From the NCBI GenBank assembly GCA_900551535.1, contig URWJ01000087.1, forward strand, positions 1-6,325: a DNA stretch of 6,325 bases, written 5' to 3'. Below the pieces are notes generated by a model. The model made no database searches. It saw nothing but the letters and a program-made list of their open reading frames with translations, and had not been told where the DNA came from. Numbering within the stretch: the first letter of the stretch is position 1; each line of letters begins with the position of its first letter. Source of the DNA: an uncultured Granulicatella sp. Lineage in GTDB: Bacteria > Bacillota > Bacilli > Lactobacillales > Aerococcaceae. Positions 5,230 through 6,325 of the stretch are shown piece after piece. The position numbers and the translations under genes were made by a program.

Positions 5230-5384
5230 CATTTTTTTATTGATATGAACTCAAATCCAAATAATCTCACTATCATACCTAATGCCATTGAGCTAACTAA
5301 CATCACGATATTATCTGTTTTCAATCCTATGAAGAATAGTAAACATGCAATAAATAAGATTAAATTCCATATAATTTTTACCAT
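5229..5384 (-). CDS. Small two-helix membrane protein of the sugar operon
   Basis: It is a 51-residue, very hydrophobic protein. Helix one spans about 4-21 (IIWNLILFIACLLFFIGL) and helix two about 25-43, joined by a short turn (KTDN), with a basic C-terminal end ISIKK. The start at ATG 5384-5382 is chosen because it lies one base after the EIIC stop (TAA 5388-5386) and has AGAGGG eight bases upstream. The longer reading from 5429 would overlap the EIIC coding end. It lies tightly between EIIC and the aldolase in the operon. I do not recognise the family. Possible roles are an accessory or stability factor for the PTS permease, or a small membrane regulator. The gene is well supported by its spacing and ribosome binding site. 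The function is not. Confidence 0.75.
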   Translation of the reverse strand: MVKIIWNLILFIACLLFFIGLKTDNIVMLVSSMALGMIVRLFGFEFISIKK

Positions 5385-5385
5385 A

Positions 5386-6325
5386 TTATTTACCCTCTTC
5401 AACATAACGTTGTGAAGGTACTTTTTCATTAATCATGATCTTATATGTCCAATAGAATAATCCAATAAAAATAATAACACCAATAATGGCTAAGAAATTA
5501 GTATTAAAGGCTTCCGCGAATAAAATTCTAAATTCTGGACCTTCAATTGAAGACCATGTAATCATTGATGCTCCCTTAAAGTCAACTGCTCCTGTTTGTT
5601 TACCTAAGTTTGTAAGAATTGGAGCTAGATAAGTTGCTCCGTATAGATATAAAGGAGTGTAAATAATCCCTAAGACAATCATACGATATAAATTACCACC
5701 TGTTAGAAGCAAACCACCAACTGCAATGGAATAGTTAATAATTCCTGCTATAGGTAATACAACGTTACCAGGCAATACAAGTGACCATAACAAAATAATC
5801 GGAACAAGAATAATTGCTGTTACCCAAACTTCACTACGCCCTGCCAAAACAGGCCAATCAAGTCCAATAAAAACTTCTCTATCCTTAAATTTACCTTTCA
5901 TAAATTCAGACATAGCATCAGCTAATGGTGATAAAGCTTGCATAAATAACTTACTAATCATTGGAAAAAGTGCCAATGCTGTTGCAACTTTTACTGCCAA
6001 ACTTAATGAACCTGAAACACCATATGCCCCTGCGAGACCTAAAAGTAAGCCAATAATGAAGCCCATTACTGAATTTTCTGAGAAAATACCGATTTTATTT
6101 TTCAAAGCAACTGTGTCTGCTTTCTTATTAAAGAATGGAATTTTATCCATTAACCAGTTCACTGGCATCATCAATACTACAGCAATATTCATAAAGTGTG
6201 TCACAGTAACAAGAGGGATTCCTGTAAGATCTTCAATATGTTTTTGGAACATATCGCCCATTTTTAATTCTAAAACAACTTGAACAACCGCAACAACGAA
6301 TCCTGCCCATAATTGGCCAGTTACA
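5386..6325 (-). CDS. PTS EIIC component, galactitol (GatC/SgcC) family, 5' end off window
   Basis: This is the membrane channel of a phosphotransferase system that imports a sugar alcohol or related sugar and phosphorylates it. 313 codons are visible, and the reading frame stays open to the right edge, so the start is outside. Family members have about 420-450 residues, so roughly the first quarter is missing. The ATG at 6261 is internal: the coding frame continues upstream with hydrophobic sequence, including WAGFVVAVVQVVLELK. Many membrane segments are present. Family-like motifs are VTHFMNIAVVLMMPVNWLMD, FIGLDWPVLAGRSE and the LPGNVVLPIAGI loop. The C-terminus (YVEEGK) is followed one base later by the start of the small membrane gene. 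The EIIA and EIIB partners are not in the window and probably lie further upstream on minus. Which sugar it moves is unknown. Confidence 0.9.
   Translation of the reverse strand, partial: VTGQLWAGFVVAVVQVVLELKMGDMFQKHIEDLTGIPLVTVTHFMNIAVVLMMPVNWLMDKIPFFNKKADTVALKNKIGIFSENSVMGFIIGLLLGLAGAYGVSGSLSLAVKVATALALFPMISKLFMQALSPLADAMSEFMKGKFKDREVFIGLDWPVLAGRSEVWVTAIILVPIILLWSLVLPGNVVLPIAGIINYSIAVGGLLLTGGNLYRMIVLGIIYTPLYLYGATYLAPILTNLGKQTGAVDFKGASMITWSSIEGPEFRILFAEAFNTNFLAIIGVIIFIGLFYWTYKIMINEKVPSQRYVEEGK

Noticed and set aside
5229..5429. 66-codon version of the small membrane protein starting at 5429
   Set aside because: It overlaps 44 bases of EIIC coding sequence, and the ATG at 5384 has better ribosome binding site spacing and fits the operon layout.

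Overview
The window looks like chromosomal DNA of a low-GC Gram-positive bacterium, most likely a member of the Lactobacillales. The evidence is AT-rich intergenic DNA, strong AAGGAGG-type ribosome binding sites, GTG starts, intrinsic terminators with long T-tracts, a split ThrE-type exporter, an enterococcal/carnobacterial-style Pta, and a PTS sugar operon. The exact genus cannot be read from the sequence.

Layout, left to right. 1-401 has no gene and is packed with inverted repeats: two look-alike terminator hairpins near 16-47 and 247-277, three further hairpins between them, and a nested palindrome at 292-396 lying directly behind the pta stop codon. pta (phosphate acetyltransferase, minus strand, GTG start) fills 402-1391. 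A divergent intergenic region of about 210 bp follows, with a good promoter for the next operon and a possible operator (8-bp inverted repeat). Two plus-strand genes with an ATGA overlap (1601-2371 and 2368-2811) encode the two halves of a ThrE/YjjP-YjjB type amino-acid (threonine/serine) or dicarboxylate exporter and end in an intrinsic terminator. Next comes a gene-free stretch holding a 249-bp imperfect palindrome (2869-3117), then a tRNA-Arg(CCT) gene. The tRNA and a minus-strand serine esterase/alpha-beta hydrolase (3370-4077) converge on one bidirectional terminator.

The right end is a minus-strand sugar operon entering from beyond the window edge: a galactitol-family PTS EIIC (5' end off the window), a 51-residue two-helix membrane protein, and a class II (fuculose-phosphate-type) aldolase, tightly packed with translational-coupling geometry. 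Downstream, 4196-4380 holds a decayed 3' end of a PfkB-family sugar kinase, closest in appearance to 2-keto-3-deoxygluconate kinase, followed by an apparently intact terminator. The operon probably once ended with that kinase, and most of the gene has been deleted.

The most interesting points are the kinase fossil, the 249-bp palindrome, the hairpin-dense region behind pta, and the small membrane protein between EIIC and the aldolase. No CRISPR array, insertion sequence, transposase, phage gene or defence system is visible. I do not see clear evidence of a wholly new multi-gene system.
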